Shown here in pieces: positions 31,968-44,315 of a stretch of DNA of 64,000 nucleotides (positions are counted from its first letter, which is position 1; every line of letters begins with the position of its first letter). Source of the DNA: Morchella semilibera (lineage: Eukaryota > Ascomycota > Pezizomycetes > Pezizales > Morchellaceae). The stretch is taken from NCBI GenBank assembly GCA_009192285.1, contig CM018607.1:682001-746000 (forward strand). Direction: 5' to 3'. The translations under genes and the position numbers were made by a program. The notes under the pieces are model-generated. The model worked only from the letters and a program-made list of their open reading frames with translations, ran no database searches and was not told where the DNA came from.

Positions 31968-34905
31968 ATGGGAGCCCTAAATCACGGAAATGGCTCTGGC
32001 CCTGAGCGCGAGGTAGAAATCCTGGATATTAGGGTTAATAAGACAGGCTTTGAGTCGTCTTTGAAAGATGATATAGTAGCTGGCTTAAAAAAGAAAGCCG
32101 GAGAAAAAACCCTTCCTACCCTATTACTCTATGACGACCGTGGCCTGAAGCTGTTCGAAGAAATCACTTATCTTGATGAGTATTATTTGACCAACACAGA
32201 AATCGGGATCCTCGAGAAGTATGCAGAGAACATGGCCGAGAGAATTGAGGATGGTGGAGTTGTGATAGAATTGGGGAGCGGGTAAGATACCAAATTGGTT
32301 TACCCTTCTGGGCCCTGTTCTAACCCAGTTCAATCTGTGCTAGTAACCTCCGCAAAGTCAATATCCTCCTGCATGCCCTTGACCGTCTGGGTAAGAAAAT
32401 TACCTATTACGCACTTGACCTTGACCGGTCCGAACTAGTGCGGACTTTGCAGATGGTACCCACATTCAAACATGTCCGTTGCGTTGGTTTGCATGGAACG
32501 TATGACGACGGGAAAGCCTGGTTGAAATCGCCTGCAACAGCCGATCACAAGAGCCGTTGTATCTTGTGGCTTGGTTCTTCGGCAGGAAACTTCAACTTGC
32601 AAGGAGTTTCTGGGTTCCTGGAGGAATGGACGGCTGATGCCTTACGTGCTGGAAAGCCCGATTCTATGTTGGTTGGTCTCGATGGTTGTAAGGTTGCGGA
32701 GAAAGTCACGTTAGCGTACAATGATCCCAAAGGAGTCACACGGGAGTTTACTCTTAATGGCCTATGGCATGCAAATAGTGTGATGGGGAAAGAACACTTC
32801 GTTCCCGAGGAATGGGAATTCGTCGGGGAGTGGAACGCGGAAGAAGGAAGGCACCAAGCTTATTTCGAGGCATTGAAAGACATTGCCTTTGATGGTGCTC
32901 TCAAAGGTATCATGGTAAAGAAAGGGGAGAGGGTCAATGTTGAATACAGCTACAAATTTGATGAGAACGAATCACACTTACTTTGGGAACATGCCGGGCT
33001 AGCTGATGGAGCGCGGTGGTCTAACGATGCCGGTGACTATTGCAAGTACACCCACTCCCGTTCATAGCCGAAAAACGCAGTACTATATCTCATCTGAATA
33101 TGTGTATCTAATATTAAACCCTAGATCTTCATATGCTCTACAAACCAAGGTTCAACTTCCCCTTGGGACCACCCTCTGTATATGCGCCGAGTCCGGTCCC
33201 AAGAGTACCTGAATGGACGGAACTCTGGGCTGCATGGGACACTGTAACTCTTGGTATGATTCCAAAGGAAGCACTCACCACCAAACCAATCGATCTCCGG
33301 AACCCATGCATTTTCTACATCGGACATATTCCAGCCTTTTTAGACATCCAGCTTTCTCGTGCGTCGGATGGAACAATGACTGCTCCGGGGCAGGAATATC
33401 AAGACATCTTTCAGCGCGGAATCGACCCCGATGTTGACGACCCCAGCCAGTGCCATAAACACAGCGAAATTCCTAATTCCTGGCCTAAATTAGAAGAAGT
33501 TCTAGATTTCTCTCGTAGAGTTAGAGCGAGGACCCTGGCGCTATATGGCCCAGACGGAAACATTTGTGTGGATTCTCCCAAGCTCCGACGTGCTCTTTGG
33601 ATGGCGTTCGAACACGAGGCTATGCATTTAGAAACACTTCTTTATATGCTTTTGCAGAGCGACGATACACTCCCACCGCCTGGCGTGGTTAAACCTGATT
33701 TTGTCTCTGGTAGAGCGTGGGAAGCGAGAAGAGGAGTTAACGCCAAAGGCGGTGGTGCCAAGACATGGGTCGAGGTTCCGAAGAAAATTATTAGTGTAGG
33801 TATTGATGACCATGAAGTCAATGAATCAAACGGGTCGGCCAGAAATGGGTGCTCTGGCCACAAAGTCCGATACTATGGGTGGGATAATGAGAAACCGGCA
33901 CGAGAGGGCATTGAGGTGCCAGCATTTAAGGTCAAGTCAAACCCGATAACCAATGGGGAATATGCAAAATATCTCCACGCCCACTCCTCAAGTAGTATTC
34001 CCGCTTCTTGGACTTCTGCCGAATCAAAATCGGATAGAGATACCTATCAAAATTCGAATGGGAACACCCACCAAAACGGGCATGGTCCTGCCCATCAAAC
34101 TGGAAATAGTGCAGATGATTCCTTTGAACACTTCCTCTCTTTATACTCAGTGAGGACCGTCTTTGGCCCAGTCTCTTTGAAACTTGCCAGTGAATGGCCA
34201 GTAATGGCATCCTATGATGAGCTCTTTGGATGCGCAAAATGGATGGGAGGAAGAATTCCAACTGCAGATGAAGTGAGGTCGCTATATGGTTATGTCGAAT
34301 CTTTGGACGTTGCCGAGAGAACTTTAGGAAAGAGAATTGATGCTGTAAACGGGTAAGTAAAAGTCACAATGAGCAACCGGATATGTATTGCTGATTTTCT
34401 TACTCCAATTCAACAGACATCTAATCAATAACGGTGTTTGCGAATCTCCACCAAACCCGGAGTCAGTTTTCGCCGACGTCCGGGGTAATAATGTCGGTTT
34501 CAAATTCTGGCATCCCACCTCGGTCTTATCGGGTGGGGGGGCGCCACTAGGAAGAGGCGCGACAGGCGGTGCTTGGGAGTGGACTAGCACAGTGTTGGAA
34601 CGGCACGGTGGATTTGAGGAGGATGAGATGTATCCCGAGTATACAGGTGAGTGAAAAAAGACTTGTTTAGATGGAGCTAATAATTACTTTCTATAGCGGA
34701 CTTCTTTGACGGAAAACATAATGTGATTCTCGGCGGTAGTTGGGCGACACACCCAAGAATTGCAGGGAGGAGAAGTTTGTAAGACTTTCCAGCCTCCCTC
34801 CTTTATTTGGCTTGATGACTGACGGTAGTGCGGGATAGTGTCAATTGGTACCAGCGCAATTATAAGTACACATGGGCCACGGCCAGGATTGCAGCACCAA
34901 ACTAA
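31968..34905 (+). CDS. egt1: Ergothioneine biosynthesis protein Egt1 (EgtD-EgtB fusion)
   Basis: This cytosolic enzyme trimethylates histidine to hercynine with SAM, then couples hercynine to cysteine in an O2- and Fe(II)-dependent sulfoxide synthesis. Six exons (31968-32281, 32344-33041, 33125-34352, 34417-34646, 34697-34778, 34839-34905) give 872 aa, the usual fungal length. The EgtD half carries LLLYDDRGLKLFEEI and the SAM motif VIELGSGNLRK (about 98-109). The EgtB half has the DinB-like iron ligands in YIGHIPAF (His405) and HEAMHLE (His501, His505), then a sulfatase-modifying-factor domain with GGAWEWTSTV, ADFFDGKHNVILGGSWATHPRIAGRR and FVNWYQRNY. Intron 2 uses a GC donor (GCAAGT); a GT donor two bases on breaks the frame. 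The last exon was placed by the conserved ending. All key residues are present. Confidence 0.97.
33042..33124 (+). other. egt1: GC-AG intron of egt1
   Basis: The 83-nt intron starts GCAAGTACAC and ends CCCTAG. Only this GC donor keeps the downstream frame LHMLYKPRFNFP. The GTACAC alternative leads to an early stop. Confidence 0.8.
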
Positions 34906-35920
34906 GTTATAGCGGCCCATTTTTGTGTAAAGTCCCTTTGATCAAGTAGGACCTATTTGAGGGCGGCTCATAACGGTGGTTAGAGCCTTACTAACTTTAT
35001 TTAACAAATATTTTTGTATGAGAAAACTCGTCATTTCAATGAAGATATATGTCTGCGAGAGTCTCTACCTACTGTAACATTGACTCCACTTCCATGGCTT
35101 CACAACACTCTTGTCGGCCTTGATAAACCAGGATAGATCCTAATCTCTATATAATTGACTCCTTTAAACTGCATCTGCACTAGGGCCCCGTCAAATATAC
35201 AAGGGTAAGATACTGGGAGTAAGAAACACGGTTATAAACCGGTTATAAACTCAGGTCCAGTTGAGAGGGAGGTAAGATACTGTAGCAGGGTTAGGGTTAT
35301 TAAACTGGAAGAGGCAGAAACAAGTCCGCCCCCCCCCTCCCCAAAAGGCATATACAAAAGACACACCCAAATTTTTTGCTTATATCCGGAGTATCATGCC
35401 GTTATAAACATCAGTTTCCGACAGCTTAAGTATTTTGCCTTGTTTTAAACAGTCTCCAGTATCTCACGGGGCCCTAATCTGCACTGCCAAAGTTCTGCGA
35501 GCGTGTGTGCAAATGTCCGTTTCGTGGGCGCTCCTGTAAAATGACATGACCCCTCCCAACCACACCCTAAATTATTTTTCTCTCTACTTCTCGTTGTGAT
35601 GGAGCTATCAAATTTCTCATAGCCGGGTTTTTGGTGGGGATGTCACACCAATAATTGGGTATTTGGGACATAAATACTGCCTGATTGGGATATACATGTA
35701 TATATCAATCCCAATGGGTCTATCGCCAACGGCGTCGATCACCCGCAGCCCCCCTGCTGGTTGACTCACATATGATCGTAATTCATTTATATTTACATGT
35801 ACGTAGAGCTAGAGTACACCTATGAATTGTAGATCAAAACTCAAGTACAAATATCTCTCCGTCCAAAGTTTGATCAGTTAAAAAACACATCGAAACATCG
35901 AACCTTCACCACCAGGCGCT
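34906..35920. other. Intergenic with hAT-like MITE
   Basis: There is no gene between egt1 and the F-box gene. The main feature is the 296-bp element 35181-35476. An imperfect palindrome around GGGATATACATGTATATATC lies near 35688-35720. Confidence 0.5.
35173..35484. mobile_element. hAT-like MITE with 8-bp target duplication
   Basis: The element is 35181-35476 (296 bp). Ends are TAGGGCCCCGT and its exact reverse complement ACGGGGCCCTA up to one base near the inner end. The 8-mer ATCTGCAC is repeated directly at both borders (35173-35180 and 35477-35484). An 8-bp duplication with TAGGG/CAGGG-type termini defines hAT elements. Subterminal copies of AGATACTG occur near both ends, as expected for transposase binding sites. 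There is no transposase. Confidence 0.88.
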
Positions 35921-37219
35921 ATGGTTTGCTTCGAAGACCTCCCTAACGAGGTCATCAGTCAGATTCTATCCTTGGTCTACTCCCAATGCTTCAAAGACCG
36001 CGCATTACAGGTTCGCCGTGAGCCGCGCCTCAAGCCCCTTCTTGACATCGCCCTCGTCTCGCATCTCCTCCATGCCAATGCCGAGAAATTCATCTACCAG
36101 ATCGTAAACATCGGCTTTGCTAGCCAACAACGCAAGAATAAGCGTCCCTGGAACTTTCTCCGCACAATACTCGCCCGCCCGCACTTACGTATCTACGTCA
36201 AGACCCTCAATGTTCGCTGGTCCACAGAGGCATGCAACCACAAGGTCAGTAGGATAGAACGTAAGCTCTTTGCGGATGCTGCGCGGGGGGTGGGGCTTGA
36301 TATCTCGATAAAGTCGGAGGGCCACCATCTCCGGCTACTATCACACCTACTGCCGAATGTAGAATCACTGTATACCAACTATTCAATGGACCCTGTGCCC
36401 GATGATGATCCCTTCGTTCTCCTGCGTGACTATTCACTCTCTTTGTCTGGCAGATCCACTTCTCCAACTCTCTCGGCGGTGGGCGTGCAGAACATTCGGG
36501 CCTTGACCATACTTCCCAGAGAAAGGATCGCCTCATACTCTATTATACCCCTTCTCCTTCTCCCAAATCTCCGCACCCTCACCGTTTACCACGTCCACAG
36601 CGAGCGCCAATCGGACCCCGCCGGACCCGTCTGGAACCGCACCTCTACAGTCACCAAGCTCTGCTTCCTCAACAGCGAGCTACATGAACATTCCCTCTCC
36701 AGTATCCTCCAGATTACACCCGAACTCATTCACTTTGAGTACGAGGACTCCTATGACCGCCTCGACTACGACAAGTTCCGCCGCTCCGAGTTCCAAGAGG
36801 CTCTCAAGCCCGTGTGCCCCAGTCTCCAGCACATCACTATCAACCTTAACTTCCTACCCGTCCGCGGCAGCGAAAATGACTTCTGCTCGCTGCGCAACTT
36901 CCCCGTCCTCCGCTCCATAAAGTGCAACTTTGGCATTTATGCAAAACAAAACCTATGTACCATGCTGCCCAGCGTGTTAGAGGAGTTTGAGTGCCGTTTC
37001 GAGTGGCAGACCTGTAGGTGCTTTCATCAGCTTGAGAATATTATGAGGGAGAGGTCTCTGTTCCCCGCACTGGCTGCCGTTAGGATCTACCCGGAGGGGA
37101 ACTCGTGGCAATCAGGGAGGTCGCATATAGAGGCGCTTTGGCGGCACGCAAAGGAGGCGGGCGTAAGTGTGGGGGTAGCGATGAAGTTTGGAGAGGAGTT
37201 GAGGTATTATTATTCCTAG
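35921..37219 (+). CDS. F-box protein
   Basis: A single exon encodes 432 aa. The N-terminus MVCFEDLPNEVISQILSLV is an F-box core (LPxEVxxxILxxL), followed by a stretch ending LVSHLLHANAEKFIYQ. The remainder has Leu-rich strands (LLPNVESLYTNY, LLPNLRTLTVYHV, LQHITINLNFLP) like the degenerate LRRs of fungal F-box proteins. Such proteins link Skp1-Cul1 ubiquitin ligases to substrates; the substrate here cannot be told. Coding is strongly C-ending, in contrast to the flanks. The ATG at 35921 starts two residues before the F-box and is the natural start. Confidence 0.85.
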   Translation: MVCFEDLPNEVISQILSLVYSQCFKDRALQVRREPRLKPLLDIALVSHLLHANAEKFIYQIVNIGFASQQRKNKRPWNFLRTILARPHLRIYVKTLNVRWSTEACNHKVSRIERKLFADAARGVGLDISIKSEGHHLRLLSHLLPNVESLYTNYSMDPVPDDDPFVLLRDYSLSLSGRSTSPTLSAVGVQNIRALTILPRERIASYSIIPLLLLPNLRTLTVYHVHSERQSDPAGPVWNRTSTVTKLCFLNSELHEHSLSSILQITPELIHFEYEDSYDRLDYDKFRRSEFQEALKPVCPSLQHITINLNFLPVRGSENDFCSLRNFPVLRSIKCNFGIYAKQNLCTMLPSVLEEFECRFEWQTCRCFHQLENIMRERSLFPALAAVRIYPEGNSWQSGRSHIEALWRHAKEAGVSVGVAMKFGEELRYYYS

Positions 37220-40001
37220 ACCGGGACGTTTTTATGATTTGTATATACATTTGAGTAGGAAAGTCTTTTGTGGAATAGTGTGATTCCAATTCACAGGAGT
37301 TGATTGGTTTCATGATGAGGCACTTGAGTCCTCCACCCCCGCTGTGTTCCCACACTCCCAAGCGGCTAAATTTAAGCTTCTGCCAAGACTACACGCACGC
37401 CGAGTCTAGACTATGGCACTTGAGCTCTGGCTTATGACTGCGAGCCGGGTTTGTGTCAGTGACGGGATATTCAGTAAATGCAGGGACTCCATAGCGCAAG
37501 ATAAATCTACTAGGAAGTAGGGGGGTGTTACATGGGGGGCTAAGGTGAAATGCCGTAGAAGGTGGGATGTTTCTAGAAATAATTATAAGTTAAATTGATT
37601 AAAACATCCAGCCCACGATGGCTATACATGGACCTGCGGAAAGCCCCAAGTTATAATCAATGCATACATTACTTTTAGAATAAAATCTTTAACCCACCCT
37701 TAGCCTGATATCAAATAAAGTTAGTCGCTGCCGGGCCTGAGACATACAGAAGTATTCCCATCGTCTGAGAATATTGTGGCCTGTGAGCTCCGTGCAGCTG
37801 GGTAACCAAGTTCGAGACCCGCAGGTTCAGACCCCTTCTTCTCTTTCTTGTCTTCTAGTATTTCAATTCAACGCCCCCCCCCCCCTCTCTTACATTCCAT
37901 CTTCATTATCTTCATTGTCTTGCCTCATCATGTTTATCGGGTAAGAGAACACCAGAAGCTATTGGCTGTATCAAACTAGTTGTTTTAACCCCGCGGATTA
38001 TGCACATCGGCTAGGGTATCCACTGACCGTTCTTAGGCTCGAATATTCCCATCATCAATTCCACTAAAGTTTATCTATTATTCTGTTTAGAGTTTATCTC
38101 CTAGAAAGATTTCGAACCACCTTCAGGTCTGTTGCTCTCTCTCTTTCAAAGTTACCCCCCCACCCCAACCTTCGTTAGGTCCGTCTGCCCTGTACTTAAA
38201 CTTGTAACCGGTATCAGATACGTCCTTCCTACATTCTCATCTCTTCAAAGACCATCAAGAAAAGCGGCTAATGAATGTCTCCTGTAAGAAGTAGTTCATA
38301 GCTTGTCACTCGGTATCTATTTTTGGGTGTATCAGTTGACTCAAACACCCCCTTTTTTGATTGAAGATATTTGTAACAAACGTCTCAAAAGGCTGAGTAC
38401 ATTAGTTGGCTTTACAACCAGCAATTATGACCTAGTGTAAAACCCCTCTGCACCAGGCCGGGCTTTGGAGGAGTGCAACCCATTCGTTCCAGGTTGCTTG
38501 AGCAAAAACCGTATTGAGGTTGAGTGCTGGTAAAGAGATTCCCACCGTTTTACAAGTCCTAATTGCTAGAGCGGCAGCCTATCTCAGGACTACATAATCT
38601 TTAGGGCATCGATTCGGGAGTATTTTACCACCTATGGGAAGATAACATTGTGTTCTCCTCGACCGGAAAGAGCCATCTTATGGCACCGTACTTGGGCCTC
38701 TGGGCCACAGTCCCCAATTTACTATTCATTCACCGCTTCTCTGAATACTAATCGTGTCTAATACTGTAGTCAATTCCGGGGTCCACACCAACTGCTATCC
38801 ACACCCATGGAAGGGTCTCTTACAAGCCTTTGATTCGCCAACTGCAACAGTTTGTTTATGAGAGTGTCCGCAAGGGCCTTGTTCCACACCACGAACCACA
38901 AGTAAAAAAATTTATAAGGACTCCCATCAGCCTTAGACATTGGTTGATGAAAGCCGAGACAATCATCAATACCTTGTGAAGGTGGTCTTCCTCCGGTATC
39001 CTTCCAGGAGAATTGAAACGCGTATCGGCCCATAGTATTTGGATCTTCGCTGCACAACCGTAATTTGGGCTTCTATGCAGCTAGATCTCCAACTCAAATT
39101 AAATCTCTGTTCACGCCCGTGCAGACATAAACAGCCGGAATTCGGATCTGCGCTCTAACTTGGCGTTCGGCTATTACACATACTCTGCAGTTGGAGACTA
39201 AGCAAATTTTCCGAGTAACAATGCTCCGTTCTCTCTGCTATGGAATATTAACGCGTATCGTTGTCTCTGCGTCGAGTGTAGGGCTGCATGGTAGAGCACG
39301 AGATTTGACCTTGTAGGACAGGCATGGCATGCATAGTTGACATCTTGGCATCAACCGCATCCGCATCCGAGAGCCTCAAAACCTTATGAGGGGCTAGGCG
39401 CACGGCCCACCCCCATCACCATACTTAGCTTCGCGCAAGGCTTGCAGATCTTCTGGCTTCCACAGCCTTCTACCGCAATTTCTCTCATCTTCGCCTATAG
39501 AGCGGGGAACGGTTAACCACAGACGGACTGGACGCCTACATCTGGTACACCCTTCTTTCTTCAGGAAGAGTTTCACGGTACAAGCTACATGTAGTGGGAG
39601 GCAGTCAATGACATCGTTCAATTATACGATGTACATATTCTATGTATATTAACATTTGAGAATTAGCTTGAGATCGTACAAGTAGCAGGCTCGGATTGTT
39701 CTCACCCCTGAGATTATAAGCTACACGAATCATAACCCTCTGTGCGGTCCCTCGCCGATCTGACGCGTCTTCCCAGAGGATCCTTCCTTACGACTGACCA
39801 CGTGTCCTGGGCCTTTTCTGTTGGAGGATCTACTCCTACCCTCATTCTCCTGTCTCTCTGATATGGCTTGAGTTCCTCGTCTTGTGCCCCTCATTCTCAC
39901 CTTCACCACCAACGTCACCAAGTTTTATCATATTTACAGAATCTATCATTCCATCATACCATCTTCTAGTATTTCACCGCTCTTTAGAGAACTCTGTCAC
40001 T
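37220..40001. other. Intergenic, one tRNA-like sequence
   Basis: I see no gene. A weak tRNA-like box pair lies at 37777-37834, and a C run at about 37876-37885. Confidence 0.45.
37770..37845 (+). ncRNA. Weak tRNA-like sequence
   Basis: An A-box-like TGGCCTGTGAG (37777) and a B-box-like GGTTCAGACCC (37824-37834) are spaced 47 nt apart, similar to the element at 4790. Each box has a mismatch and the arms fold poorly. It is probably a decayed tRNA-derived sequence or chance. Confidence 0.22.
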
Positions 40002-42461
40002 ATGGAGAGTTCATTGTTTAGAAAACCTAGTGAGAGTGACGATGAGAGCTCATCATCTGAGGATGTCAGTAATGTGGCATTCTCTGCTTCTGAGGACTCT
40101 GCCAATGATTCATCCCAAAGAAGCATTTCTGAAAGCTCTGGATCCATATCTGCTCCATCAAACAATCAGCCGATGACGGTATACTCACCCGGATCACCCC
40201 TTCCCTTTCCCACTCATCATTTCACCATACTGTTCAACTCCCTTCTAGAGTCGTTTGTCCGATCACAAATCACCAACCCCGCTATGGCAGAGGTTACCTT
40301 GCTCGAAATCTCCCGCTTATTATCTGATCTTGGAGTTGCACCACCGGGTAGCGAAAATTTTGCTCGACCAGAGCTATCGAGTATGCGTGCGTCTGCCTTA
40401 AACGGCCTACAGGGCCTCCTCTGGCAGAGTTTGCAGCAACGAAGCGTGGGCGTAGAAATGGGGGGTCGAACCATCGCAGGAAATCAATCGATGGTCCTCC
40501 ACGAAAATTCAAGGCCTTCTGCGCCCACCAACCCCCCAGTACTTGCACGCACGAGGACAGAAGAATTTCTTGCTAGCCAAAACTCAGATGGGAGGAGAGT
40601 ATTACAAAGATGCTCCTCGTTGACATTTTTACCGAATGCTACAAAAGAACCTCAATGCCGCCCTCACACCGCACCAGCCTTTGCCGAGGGCCCGCCACCA
40701 GCCTTTGCCGAGAGCCCACCACCACCCTTCCCAACAGAGACACCACCAGAAGATGTCTTGCCAGAAATCAAGGTTACGGTCACTCCATCGCGGTACCAAT
40801 CCGATTTCACGGAGGTGGGGTTCCTCGGGAGAGGAGGTTTCGGATCAGTCTGGCATGTTAGGAACAGGCTGGATGGAGCTGATTATGCTATTAAAAAGGT
40901 AGCCATCAAAGACGAGGTCTTTAGGCAAATCAGTGAGGGCGGGCTTGGATCATTTCATAGAATCGTGAGAGAAGTTAATACTATGGCCTTATTGGAACAC
41001 CATAATATCGTGAGATATTATGCTAGCTGGATTGATGGAGTCATTCCTACAAGTCCCCCTCCTGGGCCAGCGGTTGCAGTCGATGTAAACGTTGGCACAA
41101 CTAGTCAACATAGAGGAGTGAAAACCCCTAAGAATGATCCAGCGAGTAAAGTCGAGGTTCCCTGCAACGGGAACCAGGACAAAGATCTAGACTCAGAACC
41201 TGTGTTTCTGTTTGAGTCAGACAGCAGAGTCAAAACCATAGATAGCACAAGTTCGTCGAAACCTCTAAGTAAGGAAACTGATAGCAAAGATTGGGTCGAT
41301 TACACGGACAACGGGTCTCACGCGCATTCCGAAGGGTCTATCGAAGACATACCTAGGACGTACTCCTCTAAAAACAGATCAGGCGTGGATCCTACCTCTC
41401 GGTATGGGAAGAATACTAACGTCCACTGGCTTCAAGACTCCACCGGGGTAGAATCTGCTCAGCACAGCGGCAATGATTCTGAAACGGGCTCCTCAGACTC
41501 CGCGGGGTTAGCTGCGGGGAGTGGTACTATGGTCAGGTCATCCACAAAAAACCCCGGCCAGGGGTGCAGACGATCCAAATCTAGGACACGAGTAACCCTT
41601 CACATACAAATGTCTCTCCATAGATATGGACTGACTTCCTATTTGTACTCGGAGATTAAGGAGAATAAGGGGGGCCCGCCACTTCACTGCTTCTGTGTAT
41701 TAGCCTCTTTGAGGCTGTTTCATGGCCTTCTAGATGGTGTCGCCTACCTGCATGGGCGGAGCATAGTTCATAGAGATTTGAAGCCTGGAAACATCTTCCT
41801 CGATGTTTATGAGGATAAAGGACGTTGTAAATGCCCCCACGTTCATAAATTATTTGTTGTCCCCCGAATTGGAGATTTCGGACTTGTCAAAAACATAGCC
41901 GAGCCTACTGGAGTAGCTAGCCCGGGCGCAGCTATAGGCACCGAGTTTTATAGACCGCCGGCAGGTATCATGGATGGTGACATGATTGGGAGAGATCTGT
42001 TTGCTTTGGGGGTGATATTGTTGGAGCTGGTCTATAGATTTGACACAAGTGAGTTACCCATTTCCCCCCTTGCCGATTCTAGGCTTTACTGACATTAGAT
42101 AGAAATGGAACGTGCTATGGTCCTATCCGCGTTGACTAGAGAGGGAAAGATTCCAGAAACCCTGGATCACCGCATTGTCGATATTATTCAAGGGTGTTGT
42201 TCGCTTGGACCTTATGCCGAAGGAAGATGGGACCTGGAAAGAGTACAGCAAGCTATCATTGAAATTGAATCTGCTGAGGAGGCCCAGTGGGCTGAGGATA
42301 TTGAACGTGCTGAGGCTGAACGTGCCGGGGCCCAGCACACTAAGCAAGCTCAACCTTCCGAAGGGGCTCAATGTACTGAGGAAGCTCAACGTTCCGAGGA
42401 GGCTCAATGTGCTGAGGCCCAACATGCTAAGAAAGCCCAATGTCCCAAGGAAACTTGCTAA
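40002..42461 (+). CDS. PEK/GCN2-like serine/threonine kinase with repeat tail
   Basis: Two exons (40002-42048, 42103-42461; 54-nt intron) give 801 aa. An acidic, Ser-rich N-terminus leads to a kinase domain with G-loop GRGGFGSV (276-283), Lys298 in YAIKKV, alpha-C Glu324, HRDLKPGN (His590) and DFG (Asp625). Between the lobes is a long disordered insert (about 350-540), as in eIF2alpha kinases (PEK, HRI, GCN2), and EHHNIVRYYASW is the family's beta4-5 sequence. The segment normally reading APE is PPA here (GTEFYRPPAG), so the conserved Glu is missing. After MERAMVLSALTREGKIP the protein ends in about seven 6-aa repeats (AQxxEE type). Phosphorylation of eIF2alpha under stress is inferred from the family. 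The ATG at 40002 is preferred to an upstream in-frame Met, which would add 40 residues of non-conserved sequence. Confidence 0.88.
42290..42455 (+). repeat. 18-nt tandem repeats in the kinase tail
   Basis: Units of the type GCTCAATGTACTGAGGAA follow each other head to tail with a few shortened copies. They encode Ala-Gln-x-x-Glu-Glu and form the last 50 residues of the kinase. Confidence 0.85.
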
Positions 42462-44144
42462 AGCCTAAGCATAACCTTCTTTTCCCCCTCATTCGAGTGA
42501 CGGGGGACTTTTAAGGGGTTTCGACTTATGGGTCTTTGCAAGCTAGGTTGGTGGCTATGAGTGTGTTTTCGGTCAGAGTTTTCTTTTGTCATTTTTCTTT
42601 TTGCCTGAATTCTTGCTGCACTTCACTCAGTTGTGTGAGATTATATCCTCGATTGCTTTGTAAATTCCCTCTTTCCCTTTAATGACTTTTACTTGCATTG
42701 GTCTGGCGTTTTTTGATCTTTTTCTTTCTTCTCCTTCTGGTTACACATATACCTCTCATTGTTCCCGTAATATTTGCATGTAGTAAGTGTGATGGGCATT
42801 ACTTGTGGATCAGGGTTCATAAGTGGTTGTGCATGTTTTCTGCCTCATCTTATCACCGGATACTGTCGGTCAGTGGGCTCACTTGATGTCAAACCGTCAA
42901 GGCGACTTGTCAATAATCTCTGCGTTTTTTTTTCGCAGAACTACATATGGCTATAGAAAAAAAATTCACTGACTTCCACTAGTTGGAAGCTAAGATTACA
43001 TCTGCTAGTCCGATATTGAAATACTTGCCGTTTTTTCACCCCTTATCCCGGCTTGTGACAAAAGCTCCTTTAGAGTTCACCTTCTACTCTAGCTACAAAG
43101 CTCAACTGTTCATCAGAAGATACCTATATTTTCCTACACATTTCAGGCCGGTTTAACAGTGACGTCACATCATCCTTTCAGACTGGACGCCTAGCTGCAG
43201 GCCGCATTTTCGGGGGGCCTTTGCTGCGGCCAAATAACACTTTCACATCGACAGCCTATAGCTAGCCCTGTTGAAAATTCTCGACTAAAAAAATACCACC
43301 GGCCTCCGAGTGCTCTAGTCCGAGGAATACTCGCTGATAATCGTACATATGCTTATCATTATCGAATTGCAGAGCTACATGAAGCTTATATGTATGTGCA
43401 TGTAGTAATTACATGTATATACCTACATACGTATACACACATATATCTTGCGCAGTGTCTTCAAAATCCTCATTGTCTGGCTGGTAGACTATATATTATA
43501 CCCCGGCACCCACATAGCACGTGCGCTGACCCTAGCACGGATCACACTGAATCACTCGGGCGCTAGTGTGTGTTTCCGGAGATTTTTTTTTTGTTTACTT
43601 CATTAAGACAATGTCACTCACACTCATGTGCACATGTACATGTATGTATGTACTCCTAGACAGAGTACATGTAGGTACTTTATTCGCTAATAGTAGGTCA
43701 CTTGGCCGTGCAGAAACAGCAGAAATATTGGTAGCAAGTGTGGGATTACATTATCGACTAGTCAGACATAATGGGGAATTACTTGAAACACACGAAGCGA
43801 AACGAAACGAAACCAGACGAGACAGGATAGGACAAGACGAGACGAGACAGAGCAAGGAAACTCCCCCCCCAGCCGAAACGCACCCCAAGAAACAATCGAC
43901 AAACACACCAACTACTCCCCACCACCGCCGCCGCCGCCTCCCCCATTACCACCACCACCACCACCACCACCGCCATCACCCACCCCCGCCGAACCATGAC
44001 CCGTCCCGCCCCCAGCTCCCGCCCCTCCCTCCTACACCGTCCGTCAGCCCACTCCTCAACCACCACCACATCACTGTCCAACCCAACCCAACCCAACCAC
44101 GACCACCACTACCACCACCACCACCACCACCACGGCTAACTTAC
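42462..44144. other. Intergenic and low-complexity sequence
   Basis: I see no recognised gene. TACATGTA-type DNA lies at 43370-43445 and 43630-43670, GACGA/GAAAC microsatellite at 43795-43855, and CAC/CCA-rich repeats at 43920-44135. Confidence 0.4.
43920..44135. repeat. CAC/CCA and CCCAA low-complexity tract
   Basis: Runs of CCACCACCAC, CGCCGCCGC and CCCAACCCAACC occupy this tract. Long ORFs on both strands here are by-products of the repeats. Confidence 0.8.
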
Positions 44145-44315
44145 CCTCGAAGTCTGTTGGTCCATCACGATGGGCACGTATGTTCTCTCCTGCGCGCCCG
44201 TGCCCGTACCGTCGTCAGAGCTCTGCTGGCCCTCCGCGCCCCTGTCTGCCTGCCTGCTCGTCGGCGTGGGCGGGACCGCCCCGGGCTCGGTTTTCCTGAC
44301 GCGGCCAAAGCACAT
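44145..44315 (-). CDS. First exon of a small hypothetical protein
   Basis: ATG at 44315 opens 57 codons starting MCFGRVRKTEPG and ending YVPIVMDQQTSR, with strong G/C third-position bias. The exon closes with a consensus donor GTAAGT at 44139-44144. The product is hydrophilic, with Thr, Ser and Asp. I could not place the next exon in the CAC/CCA tract downstream. The MCF start recalls small fungal proteins of unknown function; the next gene on this strand (45954) also begins MCF. Confidence 0.42.
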
